The notes under the pieces were generated by a model that worked only from the letters and a program-made list of their open reading frames with translations, made no database searches and had not been told where the DNA came from. This document shows, in pieces, positions 1 to 5,551 of a stretch of 7,288 nt of DNA; the first letter of the stretch is position 1; every line of letters starts with the position of its first letter. The position numbers and the translations under genes are program-made. This DNA is from an uncultured Bacteroidales bacterium (lineage in GTDB: Bacteria; Bacteroidota; Bacteroidia; Bacteroidales; Paludibacteraceae), in the NCBI GenBank assembly GCA_937910305.1, contig CALEPS010000058.1:1-7288 (forward strand). Reading direction: 5' to 3'.

Positions 1-621
1 AATAATGAAATAAAAATTTAATTTTTCTTTTAAACAAATATTAAAATATTTGAGGAACATATCATATTTTTCTCGTTTTGTTAAAATTATTACGAAATTT
101 ATTTTTTCTGTTTTATGTTTTGTCATATCTATATTTGTTATTAATTTATCTTTTGATATGTTATAATTATGCGAAACGAAAAATTGTTTATAAAAACGAT
201 TTATTTCATGTTGCTCGATAATGAAATTCTGATGCTCGTTTAATTTATTATCATGAATATCCAAAGTGTCATTGTATAAAAATAAATTTAATTTTTCTTC
301 GTAATTTTCGCATAGTTCTTCTGGAATACAATTATCAAATTGATTTAATTTAGATAAACAATAATTATTTTCTAATTTTGTCTTCATTGCAAATAAATAA
401 AGCCAATGACATAAATTAACTCCGAATGATATAGTTAAAATTATTATTGTTTGTAGCACCAATTTAAAACTGAATTTGCCTATTAATGATATATAAATAT
501 TTTCTATATCGTCTACAATTATATTTTGCAAAGTTTTTTCTTTCTTTTTTTTCGATAATTTTTTTTTCTCTTGTCGTGTCGAAAAATCTAAATCGTTTTC
601 TAAGTTATCTAAATTATACAT
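1..621 (-). CDS. Partial AT-rich ORF, Lys/Asn-rich protein with one membrane helix, runs off the left edge
   Basis: I do not recognise this gene. The frame is open without any stop from about 672 down to base 1 (220 codons within 1-660), which would be very unlikely by chance at this AT content, so it is probably real coding sequence. The first ATG is at 621; a GTG at 654 is also possible, and the true start may lie beyond the junction. From the ATG, residues 1-30 are charged and lysine-rich (KKKLSKKKKEK at 19-29). Residues about 52-78 form a hydrophobic helix (KLVLQTIIILTISFG followed by VNLCHWLYLFAM). The rest is polar and Asn/Lys/Ile-rich, with cysteines at 70, 88, 98 and 104. Codon use is strongly A/T-ended (TTA, AAA, AAT, ATA), unlike every other gene here. 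The single Trp is TGG and no TGA occurs in frame, so the genetic code cannot be decided. A very low-GC bacterium or a eukaryote (protist or anaerobic fungus) is a plausible source. Function unknown. Confidence 0.6.
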   Translation of the reverse strand, partial: MYNLDNLENDLDFSTRQEKKKLSKKKKEKTLQNIIVDDIENIYISLIGKFSFKLVLQTIIILTISFGVNLCHWLYLFAMKTKLENNYCLSKLNQFDNCIPEELCENYEEKLNLFLYNDTLDIHDNKLNEHQNFIIEQHEINRFYKQFFVSHNYNISKDKLITNIDMTKHKTEKINFVIILTKREKYDMFLKYFNICLKEKLNFYFII

Positions 622-658
622 CGAATCTTCACTTCGTTTTATTTTTTTTGTCACTTTT

Positions 659-668
659 TCACTTGTGG
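659..668. other. Composition junction: about 50% GC sequence meets AT-rich sequence
   Basis: Above about 665 the sequence is a recognisable AlkD-like gene of normal composition. Below about 661 it becomes abruptly AT-rich and the AlkD homology stops in mid-domain. The stop codon that ends the AlkD frame (661..659) appears to be supplied by the AT-rich side. On that side the reading frame already lies open at the join, so both flanking genes seem to be interrupted. No inverted repeat, target-site duplication or recombinase gene is visible beside the join. An insertion, a deletion join or a chimeric assembly would all look like this. Confidence 0.7.
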
Positions 669-1102
669 CGCATCAGCGTGCATATTCCAAAGCGTTTCGT
701 ATAGGTGTGTTTGCTCCTCATCCACTTGCGAACGTACGGTAATAACTCCGTCGTATGTTTCTTGAAGCAACGAGGCGATAGTTGGTCGCAGGTCGCCCAG
801 TTATCTACATACGGCAGGAACTGCTCTAGATTAGCGATACAGATGTTGAAATCTTTCTCTTCCGACAGGATAAACGCGTGCAATTGGTTCTCGTCAAAAT
901 AGCGATGTGGCAAACTATGCAAGAACTCTTGCGCAGCAGGAGTCTTGCAGATTTGCTTCGCAATTTTGCGTAAGTCCGGTGTCCGTACACCAATAATCGT
1001 TTCGCGCTTAACCGTCGGCAGCAACTTGCTCTGGAAATCCGCATACGCCTTGTCTTGCAAAGCAAATAGTTGAGCGGTAATATCTATTCTATCTATTGTC
1101 AT
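659..1102 (-). CDS. AlkD-like DNA alkylation repair glycosylase, truncated at the 3' end
   Basis: This resembles the DNA alkylation repair family (AlkD/AlkC-like HEAT-repeat glycosylases), which removes bulky or positively charged alkylated purines such as 3- and 7-methylpurines from DNA. The family signature GVRTPDLRKIAK is at residues 38-49. W102 and D106 in DNWATCD match the Trp-x3-Asp pair of the AlkD active site, and R137 in TKRFGI fits the conserved active-site Arg. These correspondences come from memory of the family, not from an alignment. Family members are usually about 220-240 residues. This frame ends at 147, inside the helix that starts RFGICTLM, so roughly the last third is missing, including the position of the second active-site Trp. 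The loss coincides exactly with the change to AT-rich DNA. The ATG at 1102 follows the previous gene by 12 nt. The product is probably non-functional if the join is real in the genome. Confidence 0.85.
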   Translation of the reverse strand: MTIDRIDITAQLFALQDKAYADFQSKLLPTVKRETIIGVRTPDLRKIAKQICKTPAAQEFLHSLPHRYFDENQLHAFILSEEKDFNICIANLEQFLPYVDNWATCDQLSPRCFKKHTTELLPYVRKWMRSKHTYTKRFGICTLMRHK

Positions 1103-1114
1103 AACTCGAATGAC

Positions 1115-1483
1115 TTAAACATCTTTATGCTTTGTTATTCTGAAAGTACAGCGGTCGCTTCCCCTGAGAATCGTATTCTCAATCCGAACTTCGAATTGGC
1201 TATCCGGTTCCAGCTGCGACAAGATATATAGAATGCTCTGTCGCGAGCACTCACATTGTTGCGGATGGTTTCTCAGCCCACATTTAACTTTAGGGCACGT
1301 ACATTCCAGATAACTCAGTTCATAAACCTTTCCTGCTTCAATCACCCTACCCGTATAGGACTTGCTGTTGTACCCTTCCGTATAGATCCTGTCAAAATCC
1401 CCCTCATACTTGGCATATATTTGCTTATGTATCTGGAGAACATGATCTTTTACACATTCGATAGCTTCTTCTCTATAGCACAT
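1115..1483 (-). CDS. Small cysteine-rich protein, similar to the C-terminal domain of DUF6144-like proteins
   Basis: This is a 122-residue soluble protein of unknown function. The N-terminal third is helical and charged. The centre holds a cysteine cluster: CTCPKVKCG at residues 61-69 and CECSRQS at 77-83, giving a C-x-C-x4-C-x8-C-x-C pattern, with a further Cys at 112 in the ending LRGSDRCTFRI. The pattern CxCP, CxCS and a final G-x-x-RC-x-F-x-I resembles the C-terminal domain of proteins annotated as DUF6144 or thiazoline-carboxylate-hydrolase-like, where the cysteines may bind metal or a ligand; I infer this from resemblance only. The start is an ATG at 1483 with no good ribosome-binding site. 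It lies inside the end of the broken cysteine hydrolase frame, so the native N-terminus may have been lost or altered by the same rearrangement. AlkD-like follows after 12 nt. Confidence 0.65.
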   Translation of the reverse strand: MCYREEAIECVKDHVLQIHKQIYAKYEGDFDRIYTEGYNSKSYTGRVIEAGKVYELSYLECTCPKVKCGLRNHPQQCECSRQSILYILSQLEPDSQFEVRIENTILRGSDRCTFRITKHKDV

Positions 1484-1562
1484 ACCTTTGTTTCATTGTT
1501 TGTAATCGTTTGGTAATATCATTCTGAATGTCGATAACGACAAGTGCTTTATTGTTCTTCAT
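1473..1562 (-). pseudogene. Cysteine hydrolase (isochorismatase family) remnant, N-terminus only
   Basis: An ATG at 1562 directly abuts the TAA stop of the zinc-ribbon/PNPOx gene and opens a frame beginning MKNNKALVVIDIQNDITK. That is the first beta strand of the isochorismatase-like cysteine hydrolase fold; the Asp in VIDIQND is normally the catalytic acid beside a Cys-Lys pair much further on. Family members are about 180-200 residues. Here the frame continues only with an unrelated-looking stretch (RLQTMKQRYVL) and stops at TAG 1475..1473, 29 codons in all. The rest of the domain, including the nucleophilic Cys region, is absent from the window. The simplest reading is an internal deletion that joined the start of this gene to the upstream part of the cysteine-rich gene, whose ATG lies at 1483 in another frame. 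Confidence 0.65.
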
Positions 1563-2293
1563 TTACTCAATCACAAAACTACGTGGATAGAAATCACTGT
1601 AGAAGCGGCCGTCAGTGGCGGTGAACTTCAAGACGCAGTAGTTCGGGTCGGTAACGCCACTTGGGTAGTACTGCTCGTCGCCATCGCGCCAAATCATCTC
1701 CTTGCTCTTGGCATCCGTCAGTACCTCCATCGTGCCGCGCAGCATCATACCCTTGAAGCCCTCGGCATCGCAGAAATAGATCGAGGCCTTTGGGTTGGCC
1801 TTATAGTGAGCCACACGGAGGGAGAAGGTGTTTGTGGTAAAATAGAACGTCTTGATGCTCTCGCGGACTCGTGGTGACAGCATGGCCTTGGTGCAGGGGA
1901 ATCCCTCTTCATCGACTGACGAGATATAGGTGATTGGCAGCGTGTCGGCCATCGTGGCTATCAATTCCTTTACACCAGAAAGTGCCGGATTTTCAGGCAT
2001 AGCCTCATCGTTGTTTATGGCAAGAGACTTACGCCAACGCTTTAGATGCGGGAAGTACATCTTCATCTGTCCGATGTACTCTTCTTTCGTAATAGGCTGC
2101 TGCAACCCTTTATTAACTTCATTGGCAAACTGAGCGCAATGCTCAATCATCTCGTCCATTGTGCAGTCCTGCAAGAACTTGCCGTCCTTATAGCAATATA
2201 TGCAGTAATCCGCGTTTTTACTCCCGTCGGCGTTCGTTCCGAGGACTTGCTCTGTGAGCGGCATCCGCAGCTCTGGCAAAATTTCTGTTCCAT
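1563..2293 (-). pseudogene. Zinc-ribbon plus pyridoxamine 5'-phosphate oxidase-like protein, frameshifted near its start
   Basis: Two domains are fused. The N-terminal putative zinc ribbon (about residues 1-85 of the 238-residue open frame) contains YCIYCYKDG and ends FPHLKRW. The C-terminal part (about 102-238) is an FMN-binding split-barrel of the PNPOx/general stress protein 26 type, with TYISSVDEEGFPCTKAM, FYFTTNTFS and a terminal DGRFYSDFYPR. The open frame itself begins only at a weak TTG at 2279. The natural start is the ATG at 2293, reading MEQKFCQSCG, the first half of the zinc ribbon. From there the frame changes: GG at 2266-2265 is followed directly by the ATG (2264-2262) of MPLTEQVLG, so the expected GGA-ATG has lost one A. 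Restoring it gives a 243-residue protein with a complete CxxC pair of pairs (C6, C9, C31, C34). It is either a real pseudogene or a sequencing error. A promoter box sits 28 nt upstream of the ATG. Confidence 0.85.
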
Positions 2294-2321
2294 ACTATCT
2301 TTATTATACGTTTCAATGCCG

Positions 2322-2329
2322 CAAAGGTA
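2322..2329 (-). promoter_or_regulatory. Bacteroidetes-type -7 promoter element (TACCTTTG)
   Basis: TACCTTTG matches the TAnnTTTG -7 consensus used by the Bacteroidetes primary sigma factor. It lies 28 nt upstream of the ATG at 2293, in the only non-coding gap longer than about 30 nt in the GC-normal part of the window. The -33 region is a T-run about 25-31 nt upstream rather than a clean TTTG, so it is weak. Its position supports 2293 as the real start of the zinc-ribbon/PNPOx gene and suggests that the genes from 2293 down to 660 form a separate unit. Confidence 0.55.
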
Positions 2330-2366
2330 CTGCTTTCAGGCGACATACACTATGAAAAAACGGACA

Positions 2367-2780
2367 TTATTTTAAATATCTGTTTCCATGCAAACTAATT
2401 GCTGCTGAAATGGTTTCGACGAGGCCAAGGATGAAGTAAAAATTACCGACAGGATTGAAGCCCCATATCCAACATTCGAGCGCAATCCAAAGCATCAGGA
2501 TAATACCGCAAACCAGTACTGCCCAATATGCCAGCGGATGGTTTTTGAAAAGCAGATAAGCTGCTACGAATTGCGTAAGACCGTTTACCGCCAATAGTAC
2601 TATACCGGACGGAATAAAGTTGCGAAAGAACACATCCGGCCACGGCATCTTTGCGCGGAGCAATTCTAATAATGGTTCTCCGCCCCATGCAACTCCCGTC
2701 GGGTCAACCCACATCATTACCGCACCGACTACTGCGCCGATGCCTATGAACAAAGTTAATATCTTTTGAAAGGTGTTCAT
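2367..2780 (-). CDS. Small four-helix integral membrane protein, function unknown
   Basis: This 137-residue hydrophobic protein has four likely membrane helices at about residues 7-25, 56-77, 83-103 and 111-130. The first loop (26-55) is the longest and contains WVDPTGVAWGGEPLLELL and the aromatic stretch MPWPDVFFRNF. The second helix carries PSGIVLLAVNGLTQ, and a Trp-rich stretch (ALECWIWGF) lies near the third. I recognise no catalytic motif. It looks like one of the small uncharacterised membrane proteins common in Bacteroidetes and Firmicutes. The start is an ATG at 2780, one base after the stop of the methyltransferase gene, so the two are almost certainly co-transcribed. It appears to be the last gene of the long unit, and I see no strong terminator hairpin after it. 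Confidence 0.8.
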   Translation of the reverse strand: MNTFQKILTLFIGIGAVVGAVMMWVDPTGVAWGGEPLLELLRAKMPWPDVFFRNFIPSGIVLLAVNGLTQFVAAYLLFKNHPLAYWAVLVCGIILMLWIALECWIWGFNPVGNFYFILGLVETISAAISLHGNRYLK

Positions 2781-2781
2781 A

Positions 2782-3453
2782 TTACCAAATAAACGGAATT
2801 ACTTTATAACGAACGCGTTGTTTGTATTCTGTGTATCCCTTCAACTCACGTTCAAGCACCTGCTCTTCGTTGCGAATACGAAGTGCGATGATAGGGATAT
2901 ATATGAGCATGATGACAAATGACCACGCCGAGGCGAGCACTAACGGCATGGAGAGGAATAGTAACAATGTGGCTGCATACATGGGGTGGCGAACGATGCC
3001 ATACAGACCGGTACTTACCACTTGTTGGTTCTCCTGTACTTCGACCGTCCGTGACAGCCACACATTCTCACGCATTACTTCGGCGTACATGGCATATGCA
3101 ACAAGGAAGATAGCCGTCGCTATATATACAGCCCAATCGGGCAGCATATACCATCCAAAACGGCGGTTAAGTCCTGCCACAACGAATACAGCAATAAACA
3201 TCAATCCGCTCAAGGCGACGACCCATTTCTGTTCCTGCTGTTGCTCTTTGGCATCCAACCGTTTGCGCAGTAACTCAGGCTGACGAATCATCAGCACGAT
3301 TCCTGCAATAAACATGGGTACAAACAACACTCCGATAAACAGCCACGCCTGCCAGAAGTCAAACGTCCCGGCAGGAAGGAATAACAGTAGTCCGATAAGC
3401 AGTAGCCCGATAACGAACTTCGTTAGTGCTTGAAAGAATAGTTTGGGTGTCAT
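2782..3453 (-). CDS. Membrane methyltransferase, isoprenylcysteine O-methyltransferase (ICMT/PEMT) family
   Basis: This 223-residue integral membrane protein has about six hydrophobic segments (roughly 12-28, 35-56, 80-95, 108-124, 158-174 and 176-192). The family hallmark is present in two parts: GLYGIVRHPMY at residues 149-159, and NEEQVLERELKGYTEYKQRVRYKVIPF at 195-221. In ICMT and phospholipid methyltransferases, these segments bind S-adenosylmethionine and position the acceptor. Bacterial members rarely have prenylated proteins to act on and their substrates are mostly unknown; phospholipids, isoprenoids or small molecules are possible. The length is normal and the gene looks intact. The ATG at 3453 follows the DUF6512 gene by 13 nt with an AAG-containing purine stretch before it. 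Family assignment is firm; the substrate is not known. Confidence 0.88.
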   Translation of the reverse strand: MTPKLFFQALTKFVIGLLLIGLLLFLPAGTFDFWQAWLFIGVLFVPMFIAGIVLMIRQPELLRKRLDAKEQQQEQKWVVALSGLMFIAVFVVAGLNRRFGWYMLPDWAVYIATAIFLVAYAMYAEVMRENVWLSRTVEVQENQQVVSTGLYGIVRHPMYAATLLLFLSMPLVLASAWSFVIMLIYIPIIALRIRNEEQVLERELKGYTEYKQRVRYKVIPFIW

Positions 3454-3466
3454 ACTTCAGTTCATA

Positions 3467-3958
3467 TTATCCTAAATCTGCGAAGATGATCCAGTCAGGT
3501 GCGTGGTAAGTCAGGACGCCGATGGCAATGATAGCCAGCACGATGAGCACTATCCATAACGGCCAGAGGCGCTGCACAAACGAACAAGTCCGCCAACGAT
3601 TAGCAAGATGTACTGCGCCGACCATCGAAGCGATATAGATAACGATATCCAAAAGCATCAACTCATGGCGCACGAAGAACCAATAACCGAAGAATGCGGC
3701 TACGATGAGCGGCATAACTGCCAATGCACCCAATATAGGTGCGCCTATCTCGCGGATATCGCGACGCGAAATGCACAGATAGATGCCCAGCAAAAGCATC
3801 GGGTAAAACACCATCTTCATGTGCGCCATCACACTTTCCGTCACGGGAAAGATATAGCCCAGAAAATGATTGAAGAACGGTACATGATGCACAAAGTGCA
3901 TACTCGTTCCGAAAATGATTAGCAAGATTGTTGCTATGATTGTTTCTTTGCGGCTCAT
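3467..3958 (-). CDS. DUF6512 family integral membrane protein
   Basis: This 163-residue protein has about five membrane segments (roughly 6-22, 50-64, 73-94, 101-118 and 132-150). The sequence after the first helix, FFNHFLGYIFPVTESVMAHMKMVFYPM (residues 28-54), with the F-x-P-V-x-E-S-V-x-x-H-x-K core, and the C-terminal TYHAPDWIIFAD are what I recall as conserved in DUF6512 proteins. The conserved Glu and His in the membrane entry suggest a buried active or metal-binding site, but no function is established for the family. The ATG at 3958 follows the flavodoxin lipoprotein stop by 3 nt, and the methyltransferase follows, so it is part of the same unit. The length is normal and nothing is broken. 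Confidence 0.85.
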   Translation of the reverse strand: MSRKETIIATILLIIFGTSMHFVHHVPFFNHFLGYIFPVTESVMAHMKMVFYPMLLLGIYLCISRRDIREIGAPILGALAVMPLIVAAFFGYWFFVRHELMLLDIVIYIASMVGAVHLANRWRTCSFVQRLWPLWIVLIVLAIIAIGVLTYHAPDWIIFADLG

Positions 3959-3961
3959 ATC

Positions 3962-4780
3962 TTATCTCACTACTTTCGTGAATACCGGTGCTTGGCCGTC
4001 AACGACTAATACATACACTTGCACTTTGTGATTGGGCATTTCCGGTGCGCCTTCACGCGGGAGGTCTTCTGCCGTGAATACATATTCCGTTCCGTCATAA
4101 CCGGCACGCGAAGCCACCGTTACAGCTTTGGCATGAAGCATAGGATAACCATCGACAGCGGCATCGAAGATAGCGGTCTCATCTGCACTTACAGGATGTT
4201 GTTCGGGGAACTCAGCCAACGGCTCCAATTCGCCATCAAGGAATCCTCCGGCGATCAAGAACCGCTCTACTTCCTGCGGCACAGCCTGCAAGCGTGCTGC
4301 ACGTACACCATAACCCGGACGGATGTCTGTGTTGGGGTGAACCTTTGCCAAATCGTTCATGCTCGATTCCAAGCCGCCACTACCGAACGTACAGAACGGC
4401 ACAATAGTCTTGCCGCTTAGATCGGTCTGTGCCAAGAACGCAGCCATTGGAGGCGCGTATGTGCCGAACCACACGGGATAGCCGAAGAAGATGACATCAT
4501 ACTTTGCCAAATCAACCGCCAATGGTTGGATGTTCGGTAGCACCTCCAACTCCCGTTCCTTCAAACAACGTTCTATCGTCGCTTGGAAATCTCCGTCGTA
4601 CGGCTCAACTGCTTCAATCGTCGCGATGTCTGCACCAAGTCGATTCGCAATCTCCTCTGCCACCACTTTGGTATTCGAGGTCTGCGAGTAGTACAACACC
4701 AGCACCTCCGGTGCATCTTTCTTCTGTCCGCACGCCGCGAACATCGTCGCAGCCAGTGCAATAGTCATGAGTTTTTTCAT
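3962..4780 (-). CDS. Flavodoxin-domain lipoprotein with extra C-terminal region
   Basis: The 272-residue protein begins with a lipoprotein signal peptide (MKKLMTIALAATMFAAC), whose lipobox puts the lipidated Cys at 17, so it should be exported and membrane-anchored. Residues about 25-180 form a flavodoxin fold of the Flavodoxin_4 type: VLVLYYSQTSNTKVVAEEIA (26-45) is the FMN-phosphate loop, followed by YDVIFFGYPVWFGTYAPPM (94-112) and IVPFCTFGSGG (126-136). Such proteins bind FMN and pass electrons, but no redox partner is identifiable here. Residues about 185-272 are an additional region without a motif I know; it ends with a beta-rich stretch (HKVQVYVLVVDGQ). The start ATG at 4780 is clear because it begins the signal peptide. 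It is 16 nt after the hypothetical protein and 3 nt before DUF6512. An exported flavodoxin is notable, since classical flavodoxins are cytoplasmic. Confidence 0.9.
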   Translation of the reverse strand: MKKLMTIALAATMFAACGQKKDAPEVLVLYYSQTSNTKVVAEEIANRLGADIATIEAVEPYDGDFQATIERCLKERELEVLPNIQPLAVDLAKYDVIFFGYPVWFGTYAPPMAAFLAQTDLSGKTIVPFCTFGSGGLESSMNDLAKVHPNTDIRPGYGVRAARLQAVPQEVERFLIAGGFLDGELEPLAEFPEQHPVSADETAIFDAAVDGYPMLHAKAVTVASRAGYDGTEYVFTAEDLPREGAPEMPNHKVQVYVLVVDGQAPVFTKVVR

Positions 4781-4796
4781 GTTAATTATCTGAATT

Positions 4797-5324
4797 TTAT
4801 ATTCTCGTCATGTGGTAGGCCATGCGTTTGAGTTGTACAGCGGCACCGAAAAGGTATAACTGATGCAAACAAGCGACGTAGGCAAGGAAAGCCTCTTTCG
4901 TACCCGGTTCAATGTCCTGATGCATCAAGGTGTTATGCACACGTGAGGCACATTCGCTGACGAGTTCTTCGGTCGCAGCAAAATCCTTGCCTTTGAGTTT
5001 GAGCACGTCTCTGCGGATATACTCGTCCATGGCATCGTAGCCGCGTTTGTCATGCAGATAAACATACAGATCGTCCTTCGCAGCATAGTACTGCCAATCA
5101 TCATCCCACATCTTTGCCAGAGCCATGCCGATATACATCATCCATCCGAGCGACGCGAGCGGATAATTCTGAAACTCACGTACTCCGTCTGGGATATACG
5201 CATTCGCAATTGCCTCCCATTTGCCCTCCACATCGGGGCACTCCGGCATACGTTCGTCTACTTCATTCACGTTCAGCAAGTATTGCTGTAAGTCGTTGTG
5301 TATTAATTCTTCTAATTTATCCAT
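4797..5324 (-). CDS. Conserved hypothetical protein, helical and soluble
   Basis: This is a 175-residue soluble protein with no signal peptide. It contains LQQYLLNVNEVDERMPECPDVEGKW near the N-terminus, then YPLASLGWMMYIGMALAKMWDDDW and YVYLHDKRGYDAMDEYI in the middle, and CLHQLYLFGAAVQLKRMAYHM at the end, all apparently amphipathic helices. I recall similar proteins in Bacteroidales annotated only as hypothetical, and see no catalytic motif. A longer frame starts at a TTG at 5354, inside the DUF4250 gene. I prefer the ATG at 5324 because it follows the DUF4250 stop by 13 nt and is preceded by the purine-rich GAAAGAG (5333..5327). It sits between DUF4250 and the flavodoxin lipoprotein and is probably co-transcribed with both. 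Confidence 0.85.
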   Translation of the reverse strand: MDKLEELIHNDLQQYLLNVNEVDERMPECPDVEGKWEAIANAYIPDGVREFQNYPLASLGWMMYIGMALAKMWDDDWQYYAAKDDLYVYLHDKRGYDAMDEYIRRDVLKLKGKDFAATEELVSECASRVHNTLMHQDIEPGTKEAFLAYVACLHQLYLFGAAVQLKRMAYHMTRI

Positions 5325-5337
5325 ATCTCTTTCGTAA

Positions 5338-5538
5338 TCATGCGTCGTAACCAATAGGTCGGAACTGCTGCTGGTCTTCGCTCCACACGAAGCCGTTGGC
5401 GAATAGGTAGTCCTTTATCTGCTCCGGCTCTTGATTGAAGGCATAACAAAGTGCTTCGAGCGAGTCGAACTCTTCATCGCGCAGGAGCATGTTCACGCTC
5501 GAAACGAGTATCGCTGGGTTTTGCGGTAAATGTTCCAT
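5338..5538 (-). CDS. DUF4250 domain protein
   Basis: This 66-residue protein fits the DUF4250 family: LPQNPAILVSSVNMLLRDEEFDSLEALC (residues 4-31), followed by a helix and the ending GFVWSEDQQQF, matches my recollection of its layout (small proteins of about 60 residues with an N-terminal LP-x-x-P-x-x-L-x-x-x-(V/I)-N-x-x-LRD motif). It is probably a small helical DNA- or protein-binding module, but its function is not established. The ATG at 5538 lies 13 nt downstream of the flavin reductase stop and the next gene begins 13 nt after its own stop. The gene is intact and of normal length. Confidence 0.85.
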   Translation of the reverse strand: MEHLPQNPAILVSSVNMLLRDEEFDSLEALCYAFNQEPEQIKDYLFANGFVWSEDQQQFRPIGYDA

Positions 5539-5551
5539 TTTTATTCAACCC

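Noticed and set aside
486..704. Plus-strand frame of 72 codons with a hydrophobic Phe/Leu-rich product
   Set aside because: It lies antisense to the long AT-rich minus-strand frame and crosses the composition junction. Its hydrophobic look is the reverse reading of A-rich Lys/Glu codons.
2340..2372. Possible rho-independent terminator after the four-helix membrane protein
   Set aside because: A T-run (TTTTTT on the minus strand) is present, but the only stem upstream is a few base pairs with a bulge, too weak to call.
2822..3283. Plus-strand 153-codon frame, the longest opposite the operon
   Set aside because: It is antisense to the methyltransferase gene, whose motifs are clear. The product has no domain and is Ser/Thr/Asn-rich as expected of a shadow frame.
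5325..5354. TTG start at 5354 for the hypothetical protein
   Set aside because: It would overlap the DUF4250 gene by 17 nt and add ten residues of poor character. The ATG at 5324 has a better spacing and a purine-rich leader.
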